From contig CATXJC010000016.1 of assembly GCA_958369755.1 (NCBI GenBank), forward strand, positions 1 through 38,600: DNA of 38,600 bases, written 5' to 3'. Numbering within the stretch: the first letter of the stretch is position 1; every line of letters begins with the position of its first letter. The notes beneath the pieces were generated by a model. It saw only the letters and a list, made by a program, of their open reading frames with translations, ran no database searches and was not told where the DNA came from. Positions 30,187 to 38,600 of the stretch are shown here, in pieces. The DNA comes from an uncultured Prevotella sp. (lineage in GTDB: Bacteria; Bacteroidota; Bacteroidia; Bacteroidales; Bacteroidaceae). Made by a program: the position numbers and the translations under genes.

Positions 30187-32274
30187 ATGCAAGACAATAC
30201 AATACAAAATAGAACCAACCCATTCTTCGTGCCTTACAATACACCGCACGATACAGTACCATTCGAACGAATCCGTCTCGAAGATTATGAACCAGCATTC
30301 ATGGAGGGAATACGCCGTGATGACGAGGCTACAGACAAGGTTGTAAACGATCCGGCAGAACCAACCTTTGAGAATACCATTGCAAGAGTTGATCCCGATA
30401 AGGGCGAACACTATTACGACCTCTTGAGCCGTGTATCTAACGTATTCTCTTGCATGATGAGTGCTGAAACCTGCGATGAGATGGAAGAGATTGCGCAGAA
30501 GATGAGTCCGATTCTCACCAAGCACGCAAATGACATCACGCTGAACAAGAAACTCTTTGAGCGCATCAAGTTCGTTCACGATCATCCAAACAGAGAACTG
30601 ACACCAGAAGAGAAGATGCTTCTGGACACCAGCTATGACGGATTCGTACGCAGCGGTGCACTCTTAGATGAAGAAGGAAAAGAGAAACTTCGCGAACTTA
30701 CAGAAGAAGCCAGTATGCTCACTCTGCAGTTCTCACAGAATCTCTTAAAAGAAAACAAGGCATTTACGCTCCATATCACAGACGAAGCTCAGCTCGACGG
30801 ACTTCCAGAAACAGCAAAAGCAGCCGCTGCGCATACCGCCAAAGAGCAGGAAAAAGAAGGCTGGATCTTTACACTCGATTATCCAAGTTATTCTCCTTTC
30901 ATGACCTACTCTACCCAGCGTGAGCTCCGCAAACAGATGTATATGGCACGCAATACGGTATGTACCCATGATAATGAGCAGAACAACCTGGAAATCTGCA
31001 AACGACTGGTAAACCTGCGCAGAGAACTCGCCCAGTTGCTCGGTTTCGAAACCTATGCCGACTATGTTCTTCGCCACCGTATGGCAAGCAATACAGAACA
31101 TGTATATAAACTTCTCAACGACCTGATAGAGGCTTATAAGCCAACGGCAGAAAAGGAAGTGAAAGAAGTGGAAGCCCTTGCCAAGAAGCTGGAGGGTAAA
31201 GATTTCGAAATGAAACCATGGGATTTCGGCTTCTATTCTCATAAACTCCAGATGGAGAAATATAATCTCGATGCAGAAATGCTTCGCCCTTATTTCCAGC
31301 TGGACAAAGTGATAGACGGTGTGTTTGGCCTTGCCAACAAACTGTATGGCATCACCTTTAAGGAGAACAAAGAGATACCGGTATACCACCCAGACGTCAA
31401 GGCATACGAGGTATTTGATAAAGACGGCAGCTATCTGGCTGTATTCTATGCCGACTTCTTCCCTCGCAAGGGCAAGCAAGGAGGTGCCTGGATGACAGAA
31501 TTTCAGGGACAGTGGATAGACCATAAGGGCAAAAACATACGTCCTCACGTAAGTGTGGTAATGAACTTTACCAAGCCAACAGAGGAAAAACCTGCTCTCT
31601 TGACATTAGGAGAAGTAGAAACCTTCCTCCATGAGTTTGGTCACAGTCTTCACGGCATGTTTGCCAATACCCGCTTCGAGAGTCTTTCGGGAACCAACGT
31701 TTGGTGGGACTTCGTAGAATTGCCATCACAGTTTATGGAGAATTATGCAATAGAGAAAGATTTTCTCCGTACATTTGCCTTCCACTATCAGACAGGTGAA
31801 CCATTGCCAGATGAACTCATAGAGCGCATCATGAAGAGTCGCAACTTCATGACAGCCTACGGTTGCTTGCGCCAGGTAAGTTTCGGATTGCTTGACATGG
31901 CATACTACACCCAAAAGAAAGAATTTACTGCCGACATCATGCCTTATGAAAGGGAAGCCTGGAAAAAGGCGATGATATTGCCACAGTTGCAGGAAACCTG
32001 TATGACCGTACAGTTCTCCCACATCATGGCAGGAGGTTATGCCGCAGGATATTATAGCTACAAATGGGCAGAAGTACTGGATGCTGATGCTTTCAGTGTA
32101 TTCAAGAAGAATGGAATCTTCGACCAGAAGACTGCTCAAAGTTTCCGTGACAACGTACTCTCTAAGGGTGGAACAGAGCATCCTATGGTTCTCTACAAAC
32201 GGTTCCGTGGACAAGAGCCAACCATCGATGCACTGCTGGAACGTAACGAAATCAAGGTACAACATAAAGGATAA
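30187..32274 (+). CDS. dcp: M3-family peptidyl-dipeptidase (Dcp-like)
   Basis: A 695-residue zinc metallopeptidase. The active-site HEFGHSLHGMF has His482, Glu483 and His486, with the third ligand Glu in FVELPSQ about 30 residues on. Overall length and C-terminal AGGYAAGYYSYKWAEVLDADAFS fit the Dcp/oligopeptidase A family, which removes C-terminal dipeptides or trims cytoplasmic peptides. No signal peptide is visible, suggesting cytoplasmic action. It is followed 4 bp later by a dCMP deaminase gene. Confidence 0.93.
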   Translation: MQDNTIQNRTNPFFVPYNTPHDTVPFERIRLEDYEPAFMEGIRRDDEATDKVVNDPAEPTFENTIARVDPDKGEHYYDLLSRVSNVFSCMMSAETCDEMEEIAQKMSPILTKHANDITLNKKLFERIKFVHDHPNRELTPEEKMLLDTSYDGFVRSGALLDEEGKEKLRELTEEASMLTLQFSQNLLKENKAFTLHITDEAQLDGLPETAKAAAAHTAKEQEKEGWIFTLDYPSYSPFMTYSTQRELRKQMYMARNTVCTHDNEQNNLEICKRLVNLRRELAQLLGFETYADYVLRHRMASNTEHVYKLLNDLIEAYKPTAEKEVKEVEALAKKLEGKDFEMKPWDFGFYSHKLQMEKYNLDAEMLRPYFQLDKVIDGVFGLANKLYGITFKENKEIPVYHPDVKAYEVFDKDGSYLAVFYADFFPRKGKQGGAWMTEFQGQWIDHKGKNIRPHVSVVMNFTKPTEEKPALLTLGEVETFLHEFGHSLHGMFANTRFESLSGTNVWWDFVELPSQFMENYAIEKDFLRTFAFHYQTGEPLPDELIERIMKSRNFMTAYGCLRQVSFGLLDMAYYTQKKEFTADIMPYEREAWKKAMILPQLQETCMTVQFSHIMAGGYAAGYYSYKWAEVLDADAFSVFKKNGIFDQKTAQSFRDNVLSKGGTEHPMVLYKRFRGQEPTIDALLERNEIKVQHKG

Positions 32275-32278
32275 GAGG

Positions 32279-32731
32279 ATGGCAAACGAACTTTCCAAAC
32301 AAACCAAGCTCGACCTTCGCTATTTACGAATGGCACGTATATGGGCTGAAAACAGCTATTGCAAACGCCGACAGGTAGGTGCACTGGTTGTAAAAGATAA
32401 AATGATTATCAGTGATGGCTACAACGGTACACCGAGCGGATTTGAAAATGTCTGTGAGGACAACAACGTGACCAAGCCATACGTTCTCCATGCAGAGGCT
32501 AATGCTATTACGAAACTGGCTCGCAGCAGCAATAACAGTGAGGGAAGTACGCTTTACGTCACCGCCTCTCCATGTATAGAATGTGCCAAACTGATCATAC
32601 AGTCGGGCATCAAGCGTGTTGTATATGCAGAGAAATACCGTCTGGACGATGGTATCAAACTGATGCAACGAGCAGGAATCAAGGTAGAATACCTCAATCC
32701 TGAAGAAAAGACATCTTCTGTAGAAGATTAG
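32279..32731 (+). CDS. dCMP deaminase
   Basis: A 150-residue zinc-dependent deaminase converting dCMP to dUMP, feeding thymidylate synthesis. Zinc ligands and catalytic Glu lie in HAEAN (His71, Glu73) and PCIEC (Cys99, Cys102); YNGTPSGF near 48-55 is the dCMP-type substrate loop. Start ATG 32279 lies 4 bp after the M3 peptidase stop. A ThyX gene occurs in this window at 18551. Confidence 0.93.
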   Translation: MANELSKQTKLDLRYLRMARIWAENSYCKRRQVGALVVKDKMIISDGYNGTPSGFENVCEDNNVTKPYVLHAEANAITKLARSSNNSEGSTLYVTASPCIECAKLIIQSGIKRVVYAEKYRLDDGIKLMQRAGIKVEYLNPEEKTSSVED

Positions 32732-32770
32732 AGATAAAAAAGATAAAACGTTAGTAAAAAGAGAATTGTT

Positions 32771-34504
32771 ATGAACATAAGTAAGAATAAGACCAACCGC
32801 TTTATGCCATTCATCATGGCATTCTGTGTTGTGATAGGCATTATCATCGGAACATTCTTTTCCAACCATTTCTCTGGAAATCGCCTCAACGTTATCAATA
32901 GTGGAAGCAACCGTCTGAACAACCTGCTCCATCTTATTGACGACCAATATGTAGATCCCGTGAACATCGACTCGCTGGTAGATAAGGCAATTCCACAGAT
33001 TTTAGCAGAACTGGATCCACATTCCGTATATATCAGTGCTAAAGACGCAGCTCAGGCCACCGACGATCTGAAAGGCTCGTTCTCGGGTGTAGGCGTAGAG
33101 TTTGTCATCCGCCAAGATACGATTCATATACAGAATGTGATACAGAATGGACCTGCCGAGAAAGCCGGACTTTTGGCAGGAGACAAGATTGTAGCCGTAG
33201 ACGGCAAGCCTTTTGTCGGCAAGATTGTAACCAATCAGGAGGCAATGCATCGCCTGAAGGGTCCAAAAGATACCAAGGTGAAAATCGGAGTTATACGATA
33301 TGGAAGCAAGAAGGTTCAGACCTTTACCGTAACCCGAGGTGAAATACCGACAAAGAGTGTTACAGCAGCTTACATGCTTAACGATAAAACCGGCTATATC
33401 CGTATCAAGAACTTTGGCGAGAACACCTATCCGGAAATGCTGATTGCTCTGGCCAAACTCTCACAGCAGGGATTCACCAACCTCTGTATTGACCTTCGGG
33501 ATAACTCAGGTGGTTACCTGACGGCTGCAGTAAACATGGCAAACGAATTCTTGCCAGACAAGAAGCTCATCGTTTACACACAGGGACGCAAATCGCCTAG
33601 ACATAACTATATGAGTGACGGTAAGGGTGCCTACCAGAAGATTCCGATGGTAGTTCTCATCAATGAAGGTTCTGCATCATCTGCAGAAATCTTTGCGGGT
33701 GCCATGCAAGACAACGACCGAGCTACCATCATCGGACGACGCTCGTTTGGTAAGGGACTGGTTCAGCAACAGATAGAATTCCCTGACCACAGCCTCATCC
33801 GTCTGACCATTGCGCGCTACTATACTCCTTCAGGAAGATGCATCCAGAAGCCATATACGCTGGGCGATGACAAGGATTATGAGCAAGACTTGCTTGACAG
33901 ATACCAGCACGGAGAGTTCTTCTCACAGGATAGCATCAAGCATACAGGACCAGCTTATCATACGGGTAACGGCCGTATTGTCTATGGCGGAGGTGGCATC
34001 ACCCCAGACATCTTTGTTCCTGAAGATACGCTCGGCATGACATCCTATTTCAAGGAGGCCAGTCTGAGTGGTCTCATCTTGCAGTTTGCCTTCACTTATA
34101 CAGACGATAACCGTCCGAAGTTGAACAACTTCAAGGAGATGATGGAACTTGCCGATTATCTTGACAGTCAGGACATGGTTGAAAAGTTTGCCAGCTATGC
34201 CGATAAACGTGGTTTGAAACGTAGAAATCTTTTAATCAAGAAATCACACAAACTGTTAGACCGTGTCATCGACAGCCGTATCATCTACAATATGTTGGAC
34301 GAGCAGGCATGGACCCAGTACATCAATCTTGATGATCCAGTCATCAAAAAGACGCTGGAGGTATTTGAGAACCATGCAGCATTTCCAAAGAAACCAGAGC
34401 CAGCCAAAAAACGCGCTGCGAAGAAAGAAAAGATAGCTATGGCGAATACGCCCTACAACTATTCTTCCTTACACCATAATAATTGTATGATAGCAAATGC
34501 TTAA
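32771..34504 (+). CDS. Carboxy-terminal processing protease (S41, CtpA-like)
   Basis: A 577-residue exported S41 protease. An N-terminal anchor/signal (about 11-31) is followed by a helical region, a PDZ domain (about 100-185, GVGVEFVIR.. and PAEKAGLLAGDKIVAVDG), and the catalytic core: INEGSASSAEIFAGA with the nucleophile at Ser303, and RRSFGKGLVQ with Lys328. The C-terminal region ends in a Lys/Ala-rich stretch. Such enzymes trim periplasmic and envelope proteins from their C-termini. The next gene starts 3 bp later. Confidence 0.94.
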   Translation: MNISKNKTNRFMPFIMAFCVVIGIIIGTFFSNHFSGNRLNVINSGSNRLNNLLHLIDDQYVDPVNIDSLVDKAIPQILAELDPHSVYISAKDAAQATDDLKGSFSGVGVEFVIRQDTIHIQNVIQNGPAEKAGLLAGDKIVAVDGKPFVGKIVTNQEAMHRLKGPKDTKVKIGVIRYGSKKVQTFTVTRGEIPTKSVTAAYMLNDKTGYIRIKNFGENTYPEMLIALAKLSQQGFTNLCIDLRDNSGGYLTAAVNMANEFLPDKKLIVYTQGRKSPRHNYMSDGKGAYQKIPMVVLINEGSASSAEIFAGAMQDNDRATIIGRRSFGKGLVQQQIEFPDHSLIRLTIARYYTPSGRCIQKPYTLGDDKDYEQDLLDRYQHGEFFSQDSIKHTGPAYHTGNGRIVYGGGGITPDIFVPEDTLGMTSYFKEASLSGLILQFAFTYTDDNRPKLNNFKEMMELADYLDSQDMVEKFASYADKRGLKRRNLLIKKSHKLLDRVIDSRIIYNMLDEQAWTQYINLDDPVIKKTLEVFENHAAFPKKPEPAKKRAAKKEKIAMANTPYNYSSLHHNNCMIANA

Positions 34505-34507
34505 GGC

Positions 34508-35053
34508 ATGGACAAGAAAGAATTAAGAAAAATCATAAAAGACAGAAAGCGACAGTATTCCTCAAGACAACTTGAGGAACTGTCGCTTTCTGTATTATCC
34601 CGTTTAGATTCCAACCCGCATCTTCAGAATGCCCAAACCATACTGATGTACTATTCGCTTCCTGATGAAGTGGACACCCATCATTATATAGACCAACTTG
34701 TTTCCAGGGGAAAACGGGTGATACTGCCCGTTGTGCTGGACGATACGAATATGGAACTGAGAGAATATTCCGGAGTTCAAGACCTGAAGGAAGGAGCCTA
34801 TCATATACTTGAACCGAAAGGCAGGATTTATCCGGAAGAGAAATATCCTGAGATAGAACTTGCCGTAATCCCAGGTATGAGTTTCGATATGAAAGGCAAC
34901 CGGTTAGGAAGAGGAAAAGGCTATTACGACAGATTTCTTGCCCAGATTCCACATGCATACAAAATAGGAATCTGTTTCGACTTCCAGAAAATCAAAGAGG
35001 AAGGACTCCTTCCTGTTACCCCTACAGATATATGCATGGACGAAATCATATAG
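34508..35053 (+). CDS. 5-formyltetrahydrofolate cyclo-ligase
   Basis: A 181-residue enzyme turning 5-formyl-THF into methenyl-THF with ATP. The family signature GRGKGYYDRFL lies near 139-149, with IPGMSFD and the N-terminal KELRKIIKDRKR helix. It begins 3 bp after the ctpA stop and probably shares its transcript. Codons about 12-29 form a 23-bp inverted repeat with a 4-nt loop, an unusually strong hairpin inside a coding region. Confidence 0.95.
   Translation: MDKKELRKIIKDRKRQYSSRQLEELSLSVLSRLDSNPHLQNAQTILMYYSLPDEVDTHHYIDQLVSRGKRVILPVVLDDTNMELREYSGVQDLKEGAYHILEPKGRIYPEEKYPEIELAVIPGMSFDMKGNRLGRGKGYYDRFLAQIPHAYKIGICFDFQKIKEEGLLPVTPTDICMDEII
34542..34593. repeat. 23-bp inverted repeat inside the cyclo-ligase gene
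   Basis: The arm 34542-34566 (25 nt) and the arm 34571-34593 (23 nt) pair completely apart from a 2-nt bulge (AT), with loop ACAA. It encodes residues about 12-29 of the cyclo-ligase and starts 38 nt after the ctpA stop. Confidence 0.85.
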
Positions 35054-35071
35054 CATATAGAGCGGGGAATA

Positions 35072-35362
35072 TTAATAAAAGCGTATATCTGCAATAACCT
35101 GTGCACCAACCTGTTCATTCAAACGGCGAACAAGGGTAGCACGGCTCATCGTGAGGTCAGCCCTCAATGCAGCATTCTCTATCTTTACATAGAGAGTCTG
35201 GTTCTTGATAAACTTATCACCACAATATGCAGCAATATTTTCCCCTACCACAGAATCCCAACACATGATCAGGCGTTTCTGCTGTAAAGGAGTCTCCAAG
35301 CCTTCCTTTCTCAGAAATTCGGGCAAGAGTTCTGCTATTGACTTAACTTTTCTTTTAAACAT
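35072..35362 (-). CDS. DciA-like/DUF721 protein
   Basis: A 96-residue protein of the DUF721 type, similar to the N-terminal domain of DciA (replicative helicase loader): WDSVVGENIAAYCG and LYVKIENAALRADLTMSRATLVRRLN. It starts 4 bp after the recF stop and is convergent with the cyclo-ligase gene. Association with recF supports a role in DNA replication or repair. Full length for the short Bacteroidota form. Confidence 0.82.
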   Translation of the reverse strand: MFKRKVKSIAELLPEFLRKEGLETPLQQKRLIMCWDSVVGENIAAYCGDKFIKNQTLYVKIENAALRADLTMSRATLVRRLNEQVGAQVIADIRFY

Positions 35363-35366
35363 ATTC

Positions 35367-36464
35367 TTACTTCATTATTTCCCCATTCTCTACATAGAAT
35401 ATCGTATGATCTCCCTGCATGTTCTGGAGAATCTTATCCAAATGATCACGGTTCGTATCCGTAATAAAAATCTGTCCGAAATGGTCACCGGCAACCAGTT
35501 TTACAATAGCCTCAACCCGCTGTGCATCCAACTTATCGAAGATATCATCTAAGAGGAGCAAAGGAAGCGTATTGGAACTCGTGCGCTGCAGGAAAGTAAA
35601 TTGAGCCAGTTTCAGGGCAATCACGAAAGTTTTGTTCTGCCCCTGACTTCCCTCTCTCTTCATCGGATAATCACCCAGCAAAAACTCCAGATCATCACGG
35701 TGAACACCATGCAGAGAATACCCTACAGCACGATCCTTAAACCGGTCGCGCTGGATAACATCCAGCAAAGGACCTCTCTGGCAATGAGAAACATAGTGAA
35801 GACGGACCTGCTCCTTATCACCCGAAATCTGCTGATAAATCTGCTGAAACAGCGGAACCAGTTCGTCAACGAAAGCCTGCCGTTTCTGGTACAGCAATTC
35901 ACCATTACTCGCCATCTGCTGTTCCCAAAGTTCCAGCAGCGTAATATCAGGTTCCTCCTCCATTTTCAGCAAAGCATTTCTCTGTTGCAAAGCCTTATTA
36001 TAGTTGGACAAAGCCTCTATATAAGAGTAATCATACTGAGAGATGACCACATCCATCAGTTTTCTGCGCTCTTCACTCCCTCCTTCTATCAGAGAAACAT
36101 CAGAAGGAGAAACCAGAATCAGAGGGATAAGCCCAATATGTTGCGAAAGACGTTTATACTCCTTCTTGTTTCTCTTGAAATGCTTCTTGGTACCCCGTTT
36201 CATGCCACAGTAAACATTCTCTATCTCCCCCTTATCATTATCATAATTTCCCTCCAGCATAAAGAAAGGCTCATCATGAGTAATAATCTGAGAATCGATA
36301 GAATTATAGGCACTCCTACAGAAAGAGAGATAGTAGATAGCATCAAGGAAATTAGTCTTTCCCATGCCATTATGTCCTATCAGACAATTGATTTTGGGCG
36401 ACAACTCCAGATTGGCGCTCTTTATATTTTTAAAGTTAATAATGGAAATATTCTTTAAAATCAT
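35367..36464 (-). CDS. recF: DNA replication/repair protein RecF
   Basis: RecF (365 residues) loads RecA/RecOR on gapped DNA. Walker A is GHNGMGKTNFLDAIYYL from residue 30; the SMC-like coiled arms follow, and the signature and Walker B lie in SQGQNKTFVIALKLAQF and LLLLDDIFDKLD near the C-terminus. The start at 36464 (MILKNISIINFKN) was chosen because the promoter lies just upstream; the open frame extends 40 codons more but those are hydrophobic and precede the transcription start. Followed by a DUF721 gene. Confidence 0.95.
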   Translation of the reverse strand: MILKNISIINFKNIKSANLELSPKINCLIGHNGMGKTNFLDAIYYLSFCRSAYNSIDSQIITHDEPFFMLEGNYDNDKGEIENVYCGMKRGTKKHFKRNKKEYKRLSQHIGLIPLILVSPSDVSLIEGGSEERRKLMDVVISQYDYSYIEALSNYNKALQQRNALLKMEEEPDITLLELWEQQMASNGELLYQKRQAFVDELVPLFQQIYQQISGDKEQVRLHYVSHCQRGPLLDVIQRDRFKDRAVGYSLHGVHRDDLEFLLGDYPMKREGSQGQNKTFVIALKLAQFTFLQRTSSNTLPLLLLDDIFDKLDAQRVEAIVKLVAGDHFGQIFITDTNRDHLDKILQNMQGDHTIFYVENGEIMK

Positions 36465-36487
36465 AGTCTCTTTTCTGCTTTTATAGT

Positions 36488-36520
36488 GCAAAGTTAGCAG
36501 AAAAAGAGGAAAAAACAAAA
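36488..36520 (-). promoter_or_regulatory. recF promoter
   Basis: On the minus strand TTTTG (36516-36520), 19-bp spacer, TAACTTTGC (36488-36496), about 25 nt before the recF ATG. Confidence 0.75.
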
Positions 36521-36559
36521 AAAATAGGCTAGAAATTTCAATAATTGAATAAAATTGAG

Positions 36560-36568
36560 TAAATTTGC
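36560..36568 (+). promoter_or_regulatory. -7 box before the TPR protein gene
   Basis: TAAATTTGC with a TTTC at about the -33 position; leader of about 100 nt. It is back-to-back with the recF promoter. Confidence 0.5.
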
Positions 36569-36674
36569 AGAAGTTTAGCGGCATTCCACAATTTGAAAGC
36601 TAACTTTCTATTGAACAGATTGCTCCTAAACCGGAAACTAAAAAGTATAGAATAATAAAAAAAGCAAAATAAAA

Positions 36675-37370
36675 ATGGCAAACAACAACGTACAGGCTCA
36701 GGAAACAGAGAGCCTAAACATTCGTGAGGCCTTCTTCTTGAAGTACAAGAAGGCAATTATCATTGCAGTAGTAGCTATCATTGTTATCATTGCAGGTGTA
36801 TTCGGTTATGTATCTCAGATCTCAGGTCCTCGTGAGGACAAGGCTAGCACTATGCTTGCTAAGGGTCAGACCTACTTTGCTAACCAGATGTATGAGCAGG
36901 CATTGAAGGGTGATGGCGCTGGCTATGTAGGTTTTACTAAGATTGCTGACGAATACAGCAGCACAGATGCAGGTAACCTGGCAAACCTCTATGCAGGTCT
37001 TTGCTATGCAAACCTCGGCAAATGGGCAGAAGCTCAGAAGAGTCTGGAAGCTTTCTCTTCAGAAGACGACCAGATGATCAGTCCTGCTGCTGAATCTGCC
37101 TTAGGTGATGCTTATGCTCATCTCAACCAGCTCGACAAGGCTGTAGATGCTTTCAAGAAGGCTGCTTCTATGGCTGACAGCAAGGCCGAGGATGGTACAA
37201 ACAACAGTCTTTCTCCTATATTCATTATCAAGGCTGGCGAGATTCTCGAAAGCCAGGGTAAGAAAGACGAAGCTTTGAAGCTTTATCAGGATGCTAAGAA
37301 GAAGTATGTTAACGCTATGCTCGTACAGAGTGGCGAAATCGACAAGTACATCGAGCGCGCTTCTAACTAA
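36675..37370 (+). CDS. Membrane-anchored TPR protein (YfgM-like)
   Basis: A 231-residue protein with a cytoplasmic N-terminal tail, one membrane segment (about 27-48) and three to four tetratricopeptide repeats (NLYAGLCYANLGKWAEAQKSL, SALGDAYAHLNQLDKAVDAF, IIKAGEILESQGKKDEALKLY). This resembles YfgM-type ancillary SecYEG/periplasmic chaperone proteins. It precedes ribH by 28 bp. The coding sequence uses many preferred codons, suggesting good expression. Function is inferred from architecture only. Confidence 0.85.
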   Translation: MANNNVQAQETESLNIREAFFLKYKKAIIIAVVAIIVIIAGVFGYVSQISGPREDKASTMLAKGQTYFANQMYEQALKGDGAGYVGFTKIADEYSSTDAGNLANLYAGLCYANLGKWAEAQKSLEAFSSEDDQMISPAAESALGDAYAHLNQLDKAVDAFKKAASMADSKAEDGTNNSLSPIFIIKAGEILESQGKKDEALKLYQDAKKKYVNAMLVQSGEIDKYIERASN

Positions 37371-37398
37371 TCTGTACTGATAACAATTCGAAATCAAT

Positions 37399-37875
37399 AT
37401 GGCAACAGCACTTCATAATTTATCTGAATACGACTTTACTAAAATACCAGACGCCAGTAACATGTGCTTTGGTATCGTTGTAGCAGAATGGAATCCTGAG
37501 ATAACGGGCGCTTTGCTCGACGGAGCAGTAAAAACACTCGAAAAACATGGAGCTCTCACAGAGAATATCCATGTAAAAACTGTTCCAGGCAGCTTTGAGC
37601 TTATCTACGGAGCCCATCAAATGGTTTTGAATGGCGGCTATGATGCAGTCATCATTTTAGGTAGTGTGATACGTGGTGAAACTCCTCACTTCGATTACAT
37701 CTGCGAGGGTGTTACCTACGGAATTGCCCGTCTGAATGCTACTCAGGAAATTCCTGTTATCTATGGTCTCTTGACTACCAACGATCTGCAGCAGGCTAAG
37801 GATCGTAGCGGCGGCAAGTTGGGTAACAAGGGTGATGAGTGTGCTATAGATGCTATCAAGATGGCTAAGTTCTAG
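37399..37875 (+). CDS. ribH: 6,7-dimethyl-8-ribityllumazine synthase
   Basis: RibH condenses the ribitylaminopyrimidine with dihydroxybutanone phosphate, the penultimate step of riboflavin synthesis, usually as an icosahedral capsid. 158 residues with VAEWNPEIT near the N-terminus, VPGSFELIYGAHQM near 60-75, the catalytic His in IRGETPHFDYICEGV near 90-104, and NKGDECAIDAI near the C-terminus. Placed between the TPR gene and a small unknown gene. Confidence 0.96.
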   Translation: MATALHNLSEYDFTKIPDASNMCFGIVVAEWNPEITGALLDGAVKTLEKHGALTENIHVKTVPGSFELIYGAHQMVLNGGYDAVIILGSVIRGETPHFDYICEGVTYGIARLNATQEIPVIYGLLTTNDLQQAKDRSGGKLGNKGDECAIDAIKMAKF

Positions 37876-37931
37876 TCTTGACAACGAGAGTTGATAAACT
37901 GAATGTTATATATATAATAAGGTATAAGCAT

Positions 37932-38312
37932 ATGAAACTCTACCAGCTATTGCAGTCGTTTGAATTTGAAGAGATTTTTCCAACAGTCAATGTGATGTTT
38001 CCAAATGCACAGTTGCATCGCGATATTTTTGAAAAAGCATTCGACATGCTTTGCAATATCCAACCTATCACATCCAAAAAGGTTATCAAGTTTGAACTGA
38101 TGGAAGATCCTGACTCAAATGATATGTTTGTTGGAGCAAATGATAGCTGTTTCCAGTCCACATGGGATGTATGCCTGGGAAAGGAAGTCAAAAAAGGCAA
38201 AGGCGCTGATCTCAATGATGTAGAACTGGCTGCCAACTGCTTACTCAATGTTCTTTTCATCGGACGTCATCCTCAAGGATTTGACAAGGACTACAAAAAG
38301 TTATTGAAATAA
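37932..38312 (+). CDS. DUF6557-like small protein
   Basis: A 126-residue soluble protein with no signal peptide or membrane segment. The region LMEDPDSNDMFVGANDSCFQSTWDVCLGKEVKKGKG resembles a conserved Bacteroidales family that I believe is DUF6557; its function is unknown. The start at 37932 (MKLYQLLQSFEFEEIF) was chosen because the upstream part of the frame lacks family-like sequence. It lies 56 bp after ribH and before a strong terminator. Confidence 0.72.
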   Translation: MKLYQLLQSFEFEEIFPTVNVMFPNAQLHRDIFEKAFDMLCNIQPITSKKVIKFELMEDPDSNDMFVGANDSCFQSTWDVCLGKEVKKGKGADLNDVELAANCLLNVLFIGRHPQGFDKDYKKLLK

Positions 38313-38332
38313 ACTATCAATACATAATAAAA

Positions 38333-38374
38333 AAACTCCTGAAGTTGTTTGAAACAAACTTCAGGAGTTTTTTT
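38333..38374. terminator. Bidirectional terminator
   Basis: AAACTCCTGAAGTT pairs with AACTTCAGGAGTTT, with GTTT/AAAC continuing inside; A-run on the left and T-run on the right make it usable from both directions, ending the ribH run and the leftward gene at the edge. Confidence 0.88.
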
Positions 38375-38378
38375 ATTT

Positions 38379-38413
38379 AACATTCAACATTCAACATTCA
38401 ACATTCAACATTC
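38379..38413. repeat. 7-bp tandem array (AACATTC)5
   Basis: Five perfect tandem copies of AACATTC, ending 1 bp before the stop codon of the leftward gene at the window edge. It is the complement of the GAATGTT unit in the groES-groEL spacer. Confidence 0.85.
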
Positions 38414-38414
38414 C

Positions 38415-38600
38415 CTATTCCGCCCCCGGCTCGCCCAGATATTCGAAGATGGTGGATACCTGGCGGGGAGGGAAATACTGGCTACGCTTCTGGTAGCCTA
38501 GGCGCTGCAGCTCGTTCCAGAGAGGCACGCAACGCTTGATCCATTCCATGATATGACGGCGCGCTGTCGCCCCGTCGGTTGTGTCGGGAAAGTAGAGCAG
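38415..38600 (-). CDS. Unknown protein, 3' end only
   Basis: An open frame runs leftward from the window edge for 61 codons to a TAG at 38415-38417. The sequence (TTDGATARRHIMEWIKRCV, then WNELQRLGYQKRS and PPRQVSTIFEYLGEP) looks protein-like with Arg and Pro richness. The DNA is visibly richer in G and C than the rest of the window. I do not recognise the family with confidence. Confidence 0.55.
   Translation of the reverse strand: MLYFPDTTDGATARRHIMEWIKRCVPLWNELQRLGYQKRSQYFPPRQVSTIFEYLGEPGAE

Noticed and set aside
30745..31548. 267-codon open frame opposite the M3 peptidase gene
   Set aside because: Antisense shadow with low-complexity Phe/Leu/His content and no family features.
1..38600. 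Insertion sequences, prophage or toxin-antitoxin genes
   Set aside because: No transposase, integrase, phage structural or recognisable toxin/antitoxin protein occurs on either strand.

Overview
The window looks like a chromosomal segment of a Bacteroidota gut bacterium of the Prevotella/Segatella type. The grounds are that most promoters fit the Bacteroidota pattern (TTTG, 19-20 bp, TAnnTTTGC), start codons lack Shine-Dalgarno sequences, several proteins belong to families largely confined to this phylum, and the intergenic DNA is AT-rich. No transposase, integrase, phage gene or CRISPR array is visible. Nearly everything is core metabolism or envelope biology.

Left part (1-8100, all minus strand): 3' portion of guaA, a MurU-like sugar-phosphate nucleotidyltransferase, an AmgK-like sugar kinase fused to a RapZ C-terminal domain, and a 71-residue membrane protein; then groEL-groES and a GDP-mannose-forming manC. 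Between groEL and the small membrane protein lies a promoter-plus-terminator unit that looks like a small RNA gene.

Middle part (8100-19850): a polyprenyl sugar-phosphate transferase (exopolysaccharide initiation) diverges from manC. It is followed by an array of 22-bp palindromic repeats and a convergent secreted esterase. Then comes the run sppA-lpxK-punA-thiL, in which lpxK and punA overlap by 116 bp. tRNA-Phe, a secreted GH28 pectinase, trmO (opposite strand), thyX and tRNA-Ser follow.

Right part (19850-38600): radical SAM/SPASM protein-thiD-thiE/tenI-like gene; mutS2, apparently leaderless; SRP RNA and tRNA-Thr from one promoter; an envelope-like run (DUF4199 protein, GtrB-like glycosyltransferase, DUF6452-like lipoprotein, DUF6048-like barrel, ApbE, Crp/Fnr regulator); M3 peptidase-dCMP deaminase-CtpA protease-5-formyl-THF cyclo-ligase; recF-DciA-like pair on the minus strand diverging from a TPR protein-ribH-DUF6557-like run; and the 3' end of a GC-richer unknown gene at the right edge.

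Functional links: dCMP deaminase (dUMP supply), ThyX (dTMP) and the folate cyclo-ligase connect to thymidylate and folate metabolism; thiD, the thiE/tenI-like gene and thiL to thiamine diphosphate; ribH and apbE to flavins; manC, the sugar-phosphate transferase and GtrB to surface glycans; murU/amgK-rapZ to amino-sugar recycling. I found no complete new defence or mobile system. The less ordinary signals are the kinase-RapZ fusion, the candidate small RNA, three kinds of short repeat (7-bp-period intergenic arrays, 22-bp-period palindromes, long hairpins inside coding sequence), and a shared stable-RNA promoter motif.
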